Below, piece by piece: positions 21,990-33,960 of a stretch of DNA of 64,000 nt. Position numbers and translations under genes: made by a program. The notes beneath the pieces were generated by a model. It was not told the DNA's origin and did not search any database. It saw only the letters and a program-made list of their open reading frames with translations. The first letter of the stretch is position 1. Each line of letters begins with the position of its first letter. The stretch comes from Sesamum alatum. Lineage: Eukaryota; Streptophyta; Magnoliopsida; Lamiales; Pedaliaceae. The stretch spans positions 27,460,383 through 27,524,382 of the forward strand of contig JACGWO010000005.1 of the NCBI GenBank assembly GCA_034509735.1, in the 5' to 3' direction.

Positions 21990-22801
21990 TTATAATTTAC
22001 GATTACACACAATTAGAAAACTTTCTGTGTATTTGAACACGAAATTCTATGATCAATAAGGATTTAATGGACGATCTATCTATCATTTTAATCGTCTTCT
22101 CAAAGAGAACCTAGCTAATTCCTCCCAAGAGCCATTCTTTGTTGAAAAAGTCCACCGATTTCGATCATTGCCCGAGTGTTTTTTAATTTTTTTAATTTTT
22201 CAAATGATTTTAGTTAATTTTGCTATTTTTATAGTTGTTGTTTTGACATCGTATTTAACTAAATTTCCCTAGGATTTTCGGGTTATTTTTGTACTAAATT
22301 TCATAACGTCTATTTGATAGTCCAAAATGTAGTGCGTTGAGGTCTATTTCCCCTAAATTAGAATTCTATCTTTTTAAATACCCACAAACTCTATTCTGGG
22401 AATTTATTAAAATATAAACTATCTTTTTTTTTTTAAATTTACAATTTCAAGTTCTTAGAATTTTTGAGATGAGTATTTAAATTATTATTCAATCTTTATT
22501 GCTTCCACTGATCAATATGAGAAATAGAGTTCAATTACTGAAGCCAATAATGAATATTCTGTTATATATATTGCTTATGTCTCGGTGAAGTCCTTCGAAT
22601 AAATCAACTAAATTAGAGATTCTTTTGGCCAAAAATTCATCGGAAAACAGAGTTAGATAGGAAGCTAAATAAAAATTGCATAATTCGTATTCTAAGTTGA
22701 AAAAAAAATGGTAAAATGTAAAATCGATCATAATTCGGGCGGCAAATTGGAATACACCATGCTTTATAAACACCTGCAAACTTTATTGTGGTAATAATAA
22801 C

Positions 22802-22832
<31 letters not shown>

Positions 22833-24080
22833 GTGTGCATTAATTGCCTGCCATTGGTCAAAAGAGAAGGGAAAAAGTAGAAAGAATGTAGTATAAGAAT
22901 TATATATAAATAAAAAGCTGAATTACAGATTTTGATATTCCAAAAACAAAGTTTGGTATTTGAGTAAAATTAAAGAAATAAAAGGTGAGCATGATTGCAA
23001 GCAGATGTTTTAATTGTACGTACCATCTATCACTAACGCAGTTGATATTTGAAATTTATAAAATTAAGGCTGTTTCACATGATCATGAATATTGCAGGTT
23101 TAGTTTTTCTAAAATCAACTGAAAGCAAGAAAAATAAGAAAGATGCTTAATATTTGGCAATGATGAGTTGACATAGTTTTGGAGAGATAGAGGACACTAG
23201 TTTTTTTTACAATTTAAGCTTACAAAAGTGCTTAAGCTAAGAAATACAATTTGTATGTACAGATACACAAACGCGAGTCTCCAATGTAGCATAACATAAA
23301 CAGACGGCCTTCATGTATCTTCACAAGGGGTTCACTCTGGGAATTGTTATGTTGTTAGTTGAGTCAGGGCAGGAGAAAATGTTCAAATCCCGGATCGAGA
23401 ATGCACTTAAATTGGTCAGAATGAGAGATGCAGAATTAGTTTCTGATATGTTTTTTAGTGCAATGAAAACATGGCATAATTCAATAAAATAATCTGTGTG
23501 ACTTTAGTATTCACAAGTTGTTTATTTTGATCAATTCAAAAATTAATGGTTATATGCATATAATAATTTATCTTTCTTCAAGAAATTAAAAACCTTGAAC
23601 ATTAAGAATTGAAGCGTAGTTAGTTGTAGTTCTCCAAAAAAGGACAAATTCCATCATAAATATATACTTGCAGAAATATATGACAGTAGATTAAAAAGAA
23701 AGAAGAGAGAGCACATGCACAAGTAAAAGAACAAACACCAAAAGTAAAATCATGATCATTTTGTCTTAATCTTGGCCAGGCCCGCACATAAGAGAGCAAA
23801 AACATGTATTTTGATTTGATAATGAAGCTATAAGACGAACAGAAAAGGTACAACACTAAACCAACATGCAAACACTTTTCCAAGTATAAAGAATAGAAGA
23901 ATGTGCCACTCAACTTTACCAATTCTCCATATATATGCTGCCTTAAGTTTGTGTACAAAGAGACTTTACATATAGAGAACTTACAAGTATGTGATAGGTA
24001 TTTCATCATGCCTGTCAATATACAAGACCTATCAATTTACATCATGCTTCCCTTTGGTAATGAGTTGCCAAGTTGTACTT
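21990..24080. other. Intergenic sequence with a microsatellite and a SINE-like segment
   Basis: There is a TAA microsatellite at 22791-22832. A segment at 23345-23410 has an A-box-like TAGTTGAGTCAGG and a B box GTTCAAATCCC on the plus strand, consistent with a SINE fragment. The long minus-strand frame at 23620-24018 has no recognisable domain and is probably chance. Nothing else was supported. Confidence 0.4.
22791..22832. repeat. (TAA)n microsatellite
   Basis: Trinucleotide run with one early interruption. Confidence 0.9.
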
Positions 24081-24776
24081 CTAAATAGACGCACGACCTT
24101 TGCAATTCCCTACCAAAATATGAGAAAGTGAGGAAACATATACAAACAAATTCATAATACATTACACATACTAGAAGAACAACATACTTGTATGCATGAA
24201 ATATATGAATGACATGATTGATATCATGTACAATAGAACCCCAAGATATAAAATAACCAGAAATCCAAGATGGTCTCTTTTGAACAGTCCACCTTCAAGC
24301 TCTAGTGTGCTCCGGAGTTCAGATAGCCGAATCTCAAAAGATTTTCGGCTTATTGCAGCAGTTGCTTCAGATGGAGTCATTGACGATCCCTTGACGTAAG
24401 TAACGTCTCTAAAAAATGCCTCAAACAGTGATTTCAGCTTTGCCCTCCTTCTCTTGTTTTCAATTATTCGCCAGTCTATATCCTATTTATCTCCCTAAAT
24501 GCTGCAAATGCAGCAAAACTAACCCCAATAAAATATGTGAAAGCTAGTGAACCTAGGAAGAGATGGAGACTATGCTCCGTGCCATCTAATATGAGCCCAC
24601 CAAAAATGGAAACCCCCCCCCCCAGTCATCATAATGTAATTGGTGATGTTGTTTACAAATAATTGGACGATGTTGTCACCGCGTTCATCAAGACTAATCT
24701 CAGCAGTGAGAAGTTCGCTTCTCCTCTCCTCAAGTGTTTTTAGGCGGTCCTTTTGCCCTTGGGTGACGTAATCTGC

Positions 24777-24815
<39 letters not shown>

Positions 24816-26156
24816 TGAAAAAAAGAGAGAGAATAATTTCAATGAGAATAAAAAGTATTAAACTGTTTTTACAATAAACTACCTATACTCTAAACTGTTC
24901 ATTGTCAAATCATGTCACTTTTATATATTTTTATATATGTATATAGTAATATTTGATTTTTTTTGTATATTGGGAGACAAAAAATACTATTCATTGTCAA
25001 ATCATGTCTCTTTTATATGTTTTTATAAATGTATATATGTATACAATAATATTTATTTATTTGTATGTAAATGTATGTATACATGGGAGAACGGGCCAAA
25101 ACACCCAGTAAAGGTATTTTGGATAATGTTATGTTTGGTTTGGTTTTCTCACTGTCTCGGAAACAGCTGGAAAATGAAACCAAACAGAGCCATGGTGTCG
25201 AATTGAATCAGTCCTATAACCATATTATATGTTCAAGAAATTGAAAGACATTCTAAGTCCCAATACTAAATGGAACAGTTTACAGTCCCACTTGCCTAAA
25301 AACGGACAACGAAAAGAACCATAGGTATATTGCGAAAGCTGACAAGTATATGTTTCAAGAAACAACAAAACCAGCTATGAGAAGTATATGATGCATAATA
25401 GAATACGGGCATACGAAGCCAATTCCCACAGCTAACCATTGGTCAAGTTTATATAGAAGATACGGTGCATCATGAAATAAAGAGAGCCAGTGTAGAATCT
25501 CTGCCAAGTTCTACCTGTGAAGGTTTCAGTACTTTTGTTTGCAAAATAAATGTATAGGCAGATGGAGATCAACTATGAAAAAAAGCACACTTTTAAAGAG
25601 TTTCAAACAAGGTTTCTAAGAACATTTATTTGGTCGATGAAGGAGTTAGCATAGGTCCAACGGGTTTTGTTTCACAAGTAATTTATGTTGTAGAATGCAT
25701 GTGAATAGGTGAGTGTCTTGCATTGCAGTTTACTCATATCGCAATAACAAATCAAATATTATTCAAAAATGACATAACTTACCTCTGTCGCCTACGAGAG
25801 GTTCAAGGTGCGGTGTTGGCGGGGTAAAAAGGGGCGCCACAGGCGGCCGAGCACCTGAAGGCCCGAATAACTGGCGCTTAGTTCCAAGCCTTGGCAACAT
25901 TGTAGGAACCGGGGGTTGCTACTGTGTCGCCTCCGCCGGAGCTACATCCGTAGTTGGAGACAGCGACTGAGAAGTCCTAGGCCCCAGTGGGTCAGTCTTC
26001 GGATCCTACCCAGCCATCAGTGACCATGACATCGTGCGCGTGGGTGGAGATGGTGGTGGAGCTAAGAAAAAATGTATAATTAAAATTTGTAATAAAATAA
26101 ATAATAAATAAAAAACTAATTTCTATAAAACACTTACCATTATCTTAAGTTGCCAT
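24081..26156 (-). pseudogene. Unrecognised two-membrane-segment protein gene, copy A (four exons, broken)
   Basis: Four exons with consistent splice phases on the minus strand. Exon 1 is 26138-26156 (starts ATG). Exon 2 is 25783-26061 (proline-rich). Exon 3 is 24188-24772, with acceptor TGGCAG. Exon 4 is 24081-24109, ending TAG. Exon 3 encodes a charged helix (QKDRLKTLEERRSELLTAEI), a hydrophobic segment around TYFIGVSFAAFAAF, a basic stretch ENKRRR, SMTPSEATAAISRKSFEIRL, and a second hydrophobic segment around LGVLLYMISIMSF. I do not recognise the family; two transmembrane segments are likely. Lesions: TAA as codon 4 of exon 1, two TAG codons in exon 2, an 11-base G run with a frame change, and a 2-base insertion in exon 3. 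The frame change near the G run is shared by most other copies, so the amplified ancestor was probably already defective. Confidence 0.6.
24779..24815. repeat. (CA)n(TA)n microsatellite beside the exon 3 acceptor of copy A
   Basis: On the minus strand a TA/TG-rich tract runs directly into the acceptor GGCAG, possibly serving as its polypyrimidine-like tract. Confidence 0.85.
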
Positions 26157-26362
26157 TTTGGAGGATTTGCTCAAAAAATTCACCGCTGGTGAAAATATTT
26201 CTCAAACACAAACTCCAGGAATGACGGCACAAAAAACCTTTAAAAGCCGAAGCTGGTTCTTTTTGGATGTGGGTGAATTTGGGGGGCGGGCTGGTCCTAT
26301 TTTGTTTTGGATATTGGGGGCGGGGGGTCAGTTGATTTTATTTTGGATGTGGTCCTATTTTG

Positions 26363-26771
26363 TTTTCAGATAGCTGAATCTCAAAAGATTCTCTACTTAA
26401 TGCACCAATGGCTTCAGATGGAGTCAATGATGATCCCTTAAGGTAAGCAACTTCTCTAACAAATGACTCAATGAGTGATTTCAGTTTTTTCCTGCTCTTG
26501 TTTTCATTATTCGCCAGTCTATCCTATTTATCTTCCTAAATATTGCAAATGCAGCAAAACTAACCTCGATAAAATATATGAAAGCTGATGAACTTAGGAA
26601 GAGATGGAGGCTATGCTACATGCCATCTAATATGAGTCCACTGAAAATAGACCCCCAGTCATCATAATATAGTTGACGATGTTGTTTACAAATAATTTAA
26701 CTATGTTGTCACTACATTCATTATGACTAATCTCATTTGTTAGAAATTCACTTATCATCTTTCCAAGTGCT
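26363..26771 (-). pseudogene. Exon 3 fragment of the unrecognised gene, copy B
   Basis: It matches the inner part of exon 3 (the TCAGATAG...GAATCTCAAAAGATT block through the TCACTTATCATC block) and is joined at its left to the sequence upstream of exon 1 of copy A. The right end stops at AAGTGCT, directly followed by CACTACAAAA. The spacer between the TGACT motif and the FGG codons differs in length from the other copies. Confidence 0.6.
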
Positions 26772-27560
26772 CACTACAAAAAAATGCAAAAATTATACTG
26801 GGTTTATGAACGATTTTTTTTTTAAAAAATTGAAACAAGAAAATACTAGCTGAACACAATTTGATCGGTTTTTGGAACGGGTATGGAACGGGAGGCCTTC
26901 CGTCATAATTTGACCAGTTTTTGGAATGATTTCCATGATATTTAGTCATTACCTTTGGAATGACAATTATGTTGTTTGAAGACAATCATGAATCGTTCAA
27001 AGAGAAACATCTAATCATAGTTTTGCTGTTAAAATAAAAATAATTACAATCAACTTTACAGGACATAGTCATGCTTCTACCAATATTTTTCCAATTTATC
27101 CACAAAATAATTTAGTTAGATGTTATATATATATATACACTAATAAAATGTACCCTACACATTTCACCTAAATTATCATTTTGTTGTTATAAATATAATA
27201 ACAAAATACATATACAAGTTGTATATTAGATCTATATGCAATACGTAAGTACTTTTTTTAGAATGAAATCGATGATATATTAAGACCACCAGATTATTTT
27301 TGTACTTACATCCATCAGCATCCCTCGAATTTGTCCCTAGGCAAACAAGAGTGACTTATAACCCATGCATTGAAAAGTATTCTAGGATGAGCTTTAATTT
27401 TCCATAATGACCTCCAGGCTACGTAGATGCACTGTATCATTTTCATACATTGTAGATCTAAGCCAACGATATGCAAATTTTACATATCAAACAATGAATG
27501 GCTAAAACAACCAATAGTAAGGGTACAAAAATATAAATTTTACCACAATCACTCTACCTT
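26772..27560. mobile_element. CACTA-type end module, variant 2
   Basis: It begins CACTACAAAAAAATGCAAAA and carries repeated TTTTTGGAACG and GGAACGG motifs typical of CACTA subterminal regions, then about 500 bp of AT-rich sequence up to the next exon 4. No opposite terminus is present. The same module recurs at 32098. Confidence 0.6.
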
Positions 27561-28541
27561 TGGTAATGAGCTGTCAACTTGTACTTTTACGTAGGTGCAT
27601 GATCTTTTTCATTCCCTGCCAAAACATAACAAAGTGAGGAAACATATACAAAAATTCATAATACATTACACATACTAAAATAAAATTTACCCGTATACAT
27701 GAAATATGTAAACGACATAATTGATATCATATACAATAAAGCCTCAAGATGTAAAACAACAAGGAACCCAAGGGCTTTGTTTGGATCCAATTTTGGGCTT
27801 GTTTTTGAAACAACCCAAAACAGACTTGATGTTTGGGGTGTTCTTTGAAAAAAAAAATTTGAGCCATTTTGTGATTTAAAATGTGTTTTGGTTTTACTAT
27901 TCATCATGTTTTTGTTTTTTGTTCAAATTATTTTTGGGTTTTTGGTTCTGTCATGTTAAAAGCCTACGTGATGGACTTTCTCTCTTCACTTTTTCCTTTT
28001 GCATGACAATGTTAAAAAAAAAAATGATCTATCTTGTCAAATAATACATCAATACAAAGGAATATATTCCTCTACAATACATACAAATGTGTACTTCCAA
28101 GAAATATATAGGTTAATTGATATAAGTAAAGTTGTAATATAATAAACATAAATTTTGCAACACGATATGTACGCTAAGTTGTGTACTCCCAAAAAAATAA
28201 AAATTTTGGAACATGACATTAAATAAAAAATTTGCAACAATGTGTACTTCCAAAAATTAAAAATTTTTGCAGCATGATATAAGTTAAGTTGTAATATAAT
28301 AATTTATACGCTAAAAAGGTAGAATATATATATATATATAATATACATAGGTATATCCAATTAAGCCATATACAATATATATGGTAGTACAAAAATAAAA
28401 ACCTTCATATATGAAAACTATAATATATATTATGTAATTTTTATATAGAAAGTGTATATAAAGTTGGATTTTATTAGATACAAATATTGTATAAAATAAA
28501 ATCATTAAGTAGATTAAAATAAAAGATACCTAACAACTTTC

Positions 28542-28574
<33 letters not shown>

Positions 28575-29251
28575 AATACACAACTATTCATGATTTGATA
28601 TAAAATAGTATTTTATTCAACAACAAAAACAAATCCAAACATACAATAACATATCTCAACATATTCTACTTTATCTCCAAAAATAAATCCAAACATACTA
28701 CGAACTCCCATAACATACCCACTTATCTTCCAAGTTCTCTCTATACTTTTACAAAACAAGACAAATCATATAAAAATAGATCCAAACAAAGGCAAGATGA
28801 TCGCTTTTGAATAGTCCACCTTCAGGCTCTAATGTGCTCCGAATTTCAGATAGTCAAATCTCAAAAGATTCTTTACTTAATGCAGTAGTGGCTTCAGATG
28901 GAGTCATTGATGATCCTTTAACGTAAGAAACTTCTCTAACAAATGACTTAATGAGTGATTTCAAGTTTTTCCTACTTCTCTTGTTTTCAACTATTCGCCA
29001 GTCTATCATGTTTATCTTCCTAAATGCTGCAAATGCAGCAAAACTAACACCGATAAAATATGTAAAAGTTGATGAACCTAGGAAGACACTATGCTTCGTG
29101 TCATCTAATATGAGTCCACCGAAAATTGACGCCCCTAGTCATCATAATATAGTTGACGATGTTGTTTACAAATAATTGAACTATGTTGTCACTGCGTTCA
29201 TCAAAACTAATCTCATCTGTTAGAAGTTCACTTCTCCTCTTCTCAAGTGCT
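27561..29251 (-). pseudogene. Exons 3-4 of the unrecognised gene, copy C, split by a transposon
   Basis: Exon 4 and the donor end of exon 3 lie at 27561-27772. The rest of exon 3 (28794-29251) resumes after a 1,021-bp insertion. Intact sister copies give the uninterrupted sequence. Exon 3 ends at the recurrent AAGTGCT/CACTACAAAA junction, so its acceptor side is missing. It also has a small deletion near 29085 (GGAAGACAC in place of the longer form). Confidence 0.6.
27773..28793. mobile_element. Harbinger/Tourist-like element with 3-bp TSD
   Basis: A 1,021-bp insertion with ends GGCTTTGTTTGGATC and, in reverse complement, GCCTTTGTTTGGATC (14 of 15 match). It is flanked by AAG on both sides (27770-27772 and 28794-28796). 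The empty site is visible in sister copies (for example near 35435 and 34160), where CCCAAGATGATCGC is continuous. The GG-C-TTGTTTGG start and 3-bp duplication resemble PIF/Harbinger MITEs, although the usual TWA target is not used. Interior non-coding, with (TA)n tracts. Confidence 0.8.
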
Positions 29252-29735
29252 CACTACAAAACAATGTGAAAATTGTACTGGGTTTATGAACGGTTTTCTT
29301 TTTAAAAATTTTGAAACGAGAAAACACTAGCTGACCACAATTGGATCGATTCTGGAATGGGAGGCCTTCCGTCGAAATTGATGGTGTGTCTAATATTTAG
29401 AAACAGTTGGGCACCGATTGTTCCTAATTAGTCACAGCATTTAGACTATATGCTAAAAACTGTTCCTAATTATGTATGACCATGTTAAAATGTAATTTAT
29501 GTATTTGGAACACATTTTTACTATCTGGAACAATTTGATTCTTTATTTTTTTTTACATGATTTGGAACATTCTTTGCAACACTATTTATATAAATTTGAA
29601 TGTATCAAAGACGCATCTTCCAACTCATCTAGAAATACATGATTGGAACTGTTTGGTTTTGGAACGGCAACGTTGATACTTAATCATTAAATTTATATAT
29701 ATACTTTGGTCTGGTTTTGTCTCTTATTTGAAATG
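29252..29735. mobile_element. CACTA-type end module, variant 1 (shortened)
   Basis: It starts CACTACAAAACAATGTG, then GGGTTTATGAACGG, and carries multiple TGGAAC/GGAACGG motifs. Compared with 34631-35240 it lacks about 120 bp in the middle (break near 29640). It ends directly in exon 4 of the next copy. Confidence 0.6.
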
Positions 29736-31481
29736 TCAACTTGTACTTTTAAGTAGATGCATGACCTTTGTCATTCCCAATCGAAACATAACCAAGTGGG
29801 GAAACATATACAAACGAATTCATAACACATTACACATACTAAAATAAACACTTACCCGTACGCATGAAATATGTAAACGACATAATTGATATCATGTACA
29901 ATAAAGCCCAAGATATAAAACAACCAGGAACCCAACATGATCGCATTTAAACAGTCCACCTTCAGGCTCTAATGTGCTCCGAATTTCAGATAGTCGAATC
30001 TCAAAAGATTATCTACATAATGCAGCAGTGGCTTCAGATGGAGTCATTGACGATCCCTTAACGTAAGAAAATTCTCTAACAAATCACTTAATGAGTGATT
30101 TCAGTTTTTTCCTCCTTCTCTTGTTTTCAATTATTTGTCAATCTATCATGTTTATCTTCCTAAATGTTGCAAATGCAACAAAACTAACCCCGATAGATTA
30201 TGTAAAAGCGGATGAACCTAGGAAGAGATGGAGACTATGCTCCATGCCATCTAATATGAGTCCACCGAAAATGGACACACCCAGTCATCATAATATAGTT
30301 GACGGTGTTGTTTACAAATAATTGAACTATGTTGTCAGAAATTGTCTTGTAACTCATTGCAAATTATATCTTCATAATCCATATTACTACTGAGCAGGCA
30401 ACTACACTCATAACAGACATTTCTCATGGTTTAAGTAGCAACAAGCACCACCTTCTGATTAATTTTAGTCCTTTTTCCAACAAAAAGGAAAAAGGAACAG
30501 TTTTTCCAAAAATTGATTCGAGTCGAATTGAATCAGTCCTCTAACCATATTATATGTTCAAGAAATTGAAAGACATTCTAATTCCAAATACTAAATGCAA
30601 CAGTTTACAGTCCCACTTGCCTAAAAACGGACAACGAAAAGAACCATAGGTATATTGCGAAAGCTGACAAGTATATGTTTCAAAGAAACAACAAAACCAG
30701 CTATGAGAAGTACATGATGCATAATAGAATACGGGCATACGAAGCCAATTCCCACAGCTAACCGTTGGTCAAGTTTATGTAGAAGATACAGTGCATCATG
30801 AAATAAAGAGAGCCAGTGTAGAATCTCTGCCAAGTTCTACCTGTGAAGGTTTCAGTACTTTTGTTTGCAAAACAAATGTATAGGCAGATGGAGATAAACT
30901 ATGAAGAAAAACACATTTTTAAAGAGTTTCAAACAAGGTTTCTAAGAACATTTATTTGGTCGATGAAGGAGCTAGCATAGGTCCAACGAGTTTCATTTCA
31001 CAAGTTATTTATGTTGTAGAATGCATGTGAATAGGTGAGTGTCTTGCATTGCAGTTTACTCATATCGCAATAACAAATCAAATATTATTCAAAAATGACA
31101 TAACTTACCTCTGTCGCCTACGAGAGGTTCAAGGTGCGGTGTTGGCGGGGTAAAATGGGGCGCCACAGGCGGCTGAGCACTTGAAGGCCCGAATAACTGA
31201 GCTTAGTCCCAAGCCTCGGCAACATTGTAGGAACCGCGGGTTGCTGCTGTGTCGCCTCCGCCGGAGCTACATCCATAGTTGGAGACAGCGACTGAGAAGT
31301 CCTAGGCCCCAGTGGGTCAGTCTTCGAATCCTACCCAGCCATCAGCGGCCATGACATCGTGCGCGTGGGTGGAGATGGTGGTGGAGCTAAGAAAAAATGT
31401 ATAATTAAAATTTGTAATAAAATAAATAATAAATAAAAAATTAATTCCTATAAAACACTTACCATTATCTTGAGTTTCCAT
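29736..31481 (-). pseudogene. Unrecognised two-membrane-segment protein gene, copy D (four exons, broken)
   Basis: Exon 1 (31463-31481) encodes METQDN and is open, unlike copy A. Exon 2 (31109-31386) keeps the CAG codon that is TAG in copy A, but shares the other TAG and has a 1-base deletion. Exon 3 (about 29870-30336) encodes the hydrophobic and SMTPSEAT-type segments; its 5' part is replaced after GTTGTCAG at 30336, removing the acceptor and charged helix. Exon 4 ends in TAA near 29750. The copies carry different lesions, which supports a once-functional coding gene. The product's function is unknown. Confidence 0.6.
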
Positions 31482-31689
31482 TTTGGAGGATTTACTCAAA
31501 AAATTTACCGCCGGTGAAAATATTTCTCAAACACAAACTCCTGGAATGACGGCACAAAAAACCATTAAAAGCCGAAGCTGGTTCTTTTTGGATGTGGGTG
31601 AATTTGGGGGGCGGGCTGGTCCTATTTTGTTTTGGATGTTGGGGGTGGGGGTCAGCTGATTTTTTTTTTTTGGATGTGGTCCTATTTTG

Positions 31690-32097
31690 TTTTCAGATAG
31701 TCGAATCTCAAAAGATTCTCTATTTAATGCACCAATGGCTTCAGATGGAGTCAATGATGATCCTTTAAGGTAAGCAACTTCTTTAACAAATGACTCAATG
31801 AGTGATTTCAGTTTTTTCCTGTTCTTGTTTTCATTATTCGCCAGTCGATCCTGTTTATCTTCCTAAATGTTGCAAATGCAGCAAAACTAACCTCGATAAA
31901 ATATGTGAAAGCTGATGAACTTAGGAAGAGATGGAGACTATGCTACATGTCATCTAATATGAGTCCACCGAAAATAAACCCCCAGTCATATAATGTAATT
32001 AATGATGTTTTTTACAAATAATTTAACTATGTTGTCACTACATTCATTATGACTAATCTCATTTGTTAGAAATTCACTTATCATCTTTCCAAGTGCT
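31690..32097 (-). pseudogene. Exon 3 fragment of the unrecognised gene, copy B'
   Basis: The duplicate of the fragment at 26363-26771, with the same truncation and the same AAGTGCT/CACTACAAAA right junction. Confidence 0.6.
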
Positions 32098-32880
32098 CAC
32101 TACAAAAAAATGCAAAAATTATACTGGGTTTATGAACGATTTTTTTTTTTAAATTGAAAGAAGAAAATACTAGTTGAACACAATTTGACCGGTTTTTGGA
32201 ACGGGTATGGAACGGGAGGCCATCCGTCATAATTTGACCGATTTTTGGAACGATTTCCACGATATTTAGTCATTACCTTTGGAATGACAATTATATTGTT
32301 TTGAAAACAATCATGAATCGTTCAAAGAAATATGTAATCATAGTTTTGCTGTTAAAATAAAAAATAATTATAATCAACTTCACAGGACATAGTCATGCTT
32401 CTACCAATATTTTTCCAATTTATCCACAAAATAATTTAGTTAGATTTTATATATATATACCCTAATAAAATGTACCCTACATATTTCACCTAAATTATCA
32501 TTTTGTTGTTATAAATAGAATAACAAAATACATATACAAGTTGTATATTAGATCTATATGCAATACGTACGTACTTTTTTTAGAATGAAAGCGATGATAT
32601 ATTAAGACCACCAGATTATTTTTGTACTTACATCCATCAGCATCCCTCGAATTTGTCCCTAGGCAAACAAGAGTGACTTATAACCCATGCATTGAAAAGT
32701 ATTCTAGGATGAGCTTTAATTTTCCATAATGACCTCCAGGCTACGTAGATGCTCTGTATCATTTTCATACATTGTAGATCTAAGCCAGCGATATGCAAAT
32801 TTTACATATCAAACTATTAATGGCTAAAACAATCAATAGTAAGGGTACAAAAATATAAATTTTACCACAATCACATATCT
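32098..32880. mobile_element. CACTA-type end module, variant 2 (duplicate)
   Basis: Nearly identical to 26772-27560; it starts CACTACAAAAAAATGCAAAA. Confidence 0.6.
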
Positions 32881-33410
32881 ATACCTTTGGTAATGAGCTG
32901 CCAACTTGTACTTTTACGTAGATGCATGACTTTTGTCATTCCCTGCCAAAACATAACAAAGTGAGGAAACATATACAAAAATTCATAATACATTACACAT
33001 ACTAAAATAAAATTTACCCGTACACATGAAATATGTAAACGACATAATTGATATCATGTACAATAAAGCCTCAAGATATAAAACAACCGGTTTTTTACAT
33101 GATTTGGAATATTCTTTGGAACACTATTTACATAAATTTGAATGTATCAAAGACGCATCTTCAAACTCTTCTAAAAATACATTTTGGCACAGTTTTATTT
33201 GTGTCTGCGTGATAGATTTTGGAACGGTTATTGAAACTCAAGTTCAACCTTCCGTTAGAATGTACTTAGGAACGATTTTGTCCTTTACTTGGAATACATG
33301 ATTGCAACTGTTGTAGGATTTGGTTTTTGAACGGCAACGTTGATATTTAGTCATTAAATTTGTAATATACTTAGGCCTGGTTTTGTCTTTTATTTGAAAT
33401 GCCAACTTGT
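32881..33410 (-). pseudogene. Exon 4 and exon 3 end of copy C', fused to a CACTA module fragment
   Basis: 32881-33088 is exon 4, intron and the donor end of exon 3. From 33089 the sequence switches to the interior of module variant 1 (TTTACATGATTTGGAA block), so the rest of exon 3 and the CACTA terminus are deleted here. Confidence 0.55.
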
Positions 33411-33960
33411 ACTTTATATGCATGACCTTTGTCATTCCCTACCGAAACATAACAAAGTGGGGAAACGTATACAAACAAATTCATTACACATTACACATAC
33501 TAAAATTAAAACTTACCCGTATACATAAAATATGTAAACGACATAATTGATATCATGTACAATAAAGCCCTAAGATATAAAACAACATGGAACCATAGAT
33601 GATCGCTTTTGAACAATCTACGTTCACGCTCTAATGTGCTCCGAATTTCAGACAGTCGAATCTTAAAAGATTCTCTACTTAATGTAGCAGTGGCTTCAGA
33701 TGGAGTTATTGGCGATCCCTTAACGTCAGCAACTTCTCTAACAAATGACTTAATCAATGATTTCAGTTTTTTGGAACGATTTTGGAACGATTATTGAAAC
33801 TCATGTTGAACCTTCTGTTAGAATGTACTTACGAACGGTTTTATCCTTTATTTGGAATACATGATTGGAACTGTTGTAGGCTTTGATTTTGAACGACAAC
33901 ACTGATTTTTAATCATTAAATTTTGAATATATTAGGCTTAGTTTTGTCTCTTATTTGAAA
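33411..33960 (-). pseudogene. Exons 3-4 of copy E, with partial module
   Basis: Exon 4 is shortened (ACTTTATATGCATGACC in place of the longer form). Exon 3 runs to about 33770 and then joins module-variant-1 interior (TTTTGGAACGATT), again deleting the CACTA terminus. Confidence 0.55.

Larger units (their letters stand above)
25196..27770. repeat. Segmental duplication, copy 1 (2.57 kb)
   Basis: From the GTCGAATTGAATCAGTCCT block onward, this segment is collinear and nearly identical to 30519-33088. It includes exons 1-2 of the unrecognised gene, a fused exon-3 fragment, a CACTA-type end and unique-looking spacer. The offset stays at about 5.32 kb throughout. Confidence 0.85.
30519..33088. 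repeat. Segmental duplication, copy 2 (2.57 kb)
   Basis: Collinear with 25196-27770 (see there). The duplication ends at ATAAAACAACC near 33088, where this copy jumps into a CACTA-type module while copy 1 continues into the Harbinger-like insertion site. Confidence 0.85.

Noticed and set aside
23620..24018. 132-residue minus-strand frame downstream of copy A
   Set aside because: No recognisable motif; likely chance or 3' untranslated sequence.
24780..25200. Possible Harbinger-like MITE ending CCAAACAGAGCC near 25192
   Set aside because: The right end resembles a terminal repeat, but no matching left end or target duplication could be found.
28951..29175. Plus-strand frames starting MSDF repeated at 28951, 30091 and 35594
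   Set aside because: They recur only because they are antisense to exon 3 of the unrecognised gene. The minus-strand reading has splice sites and a better protein pattern.
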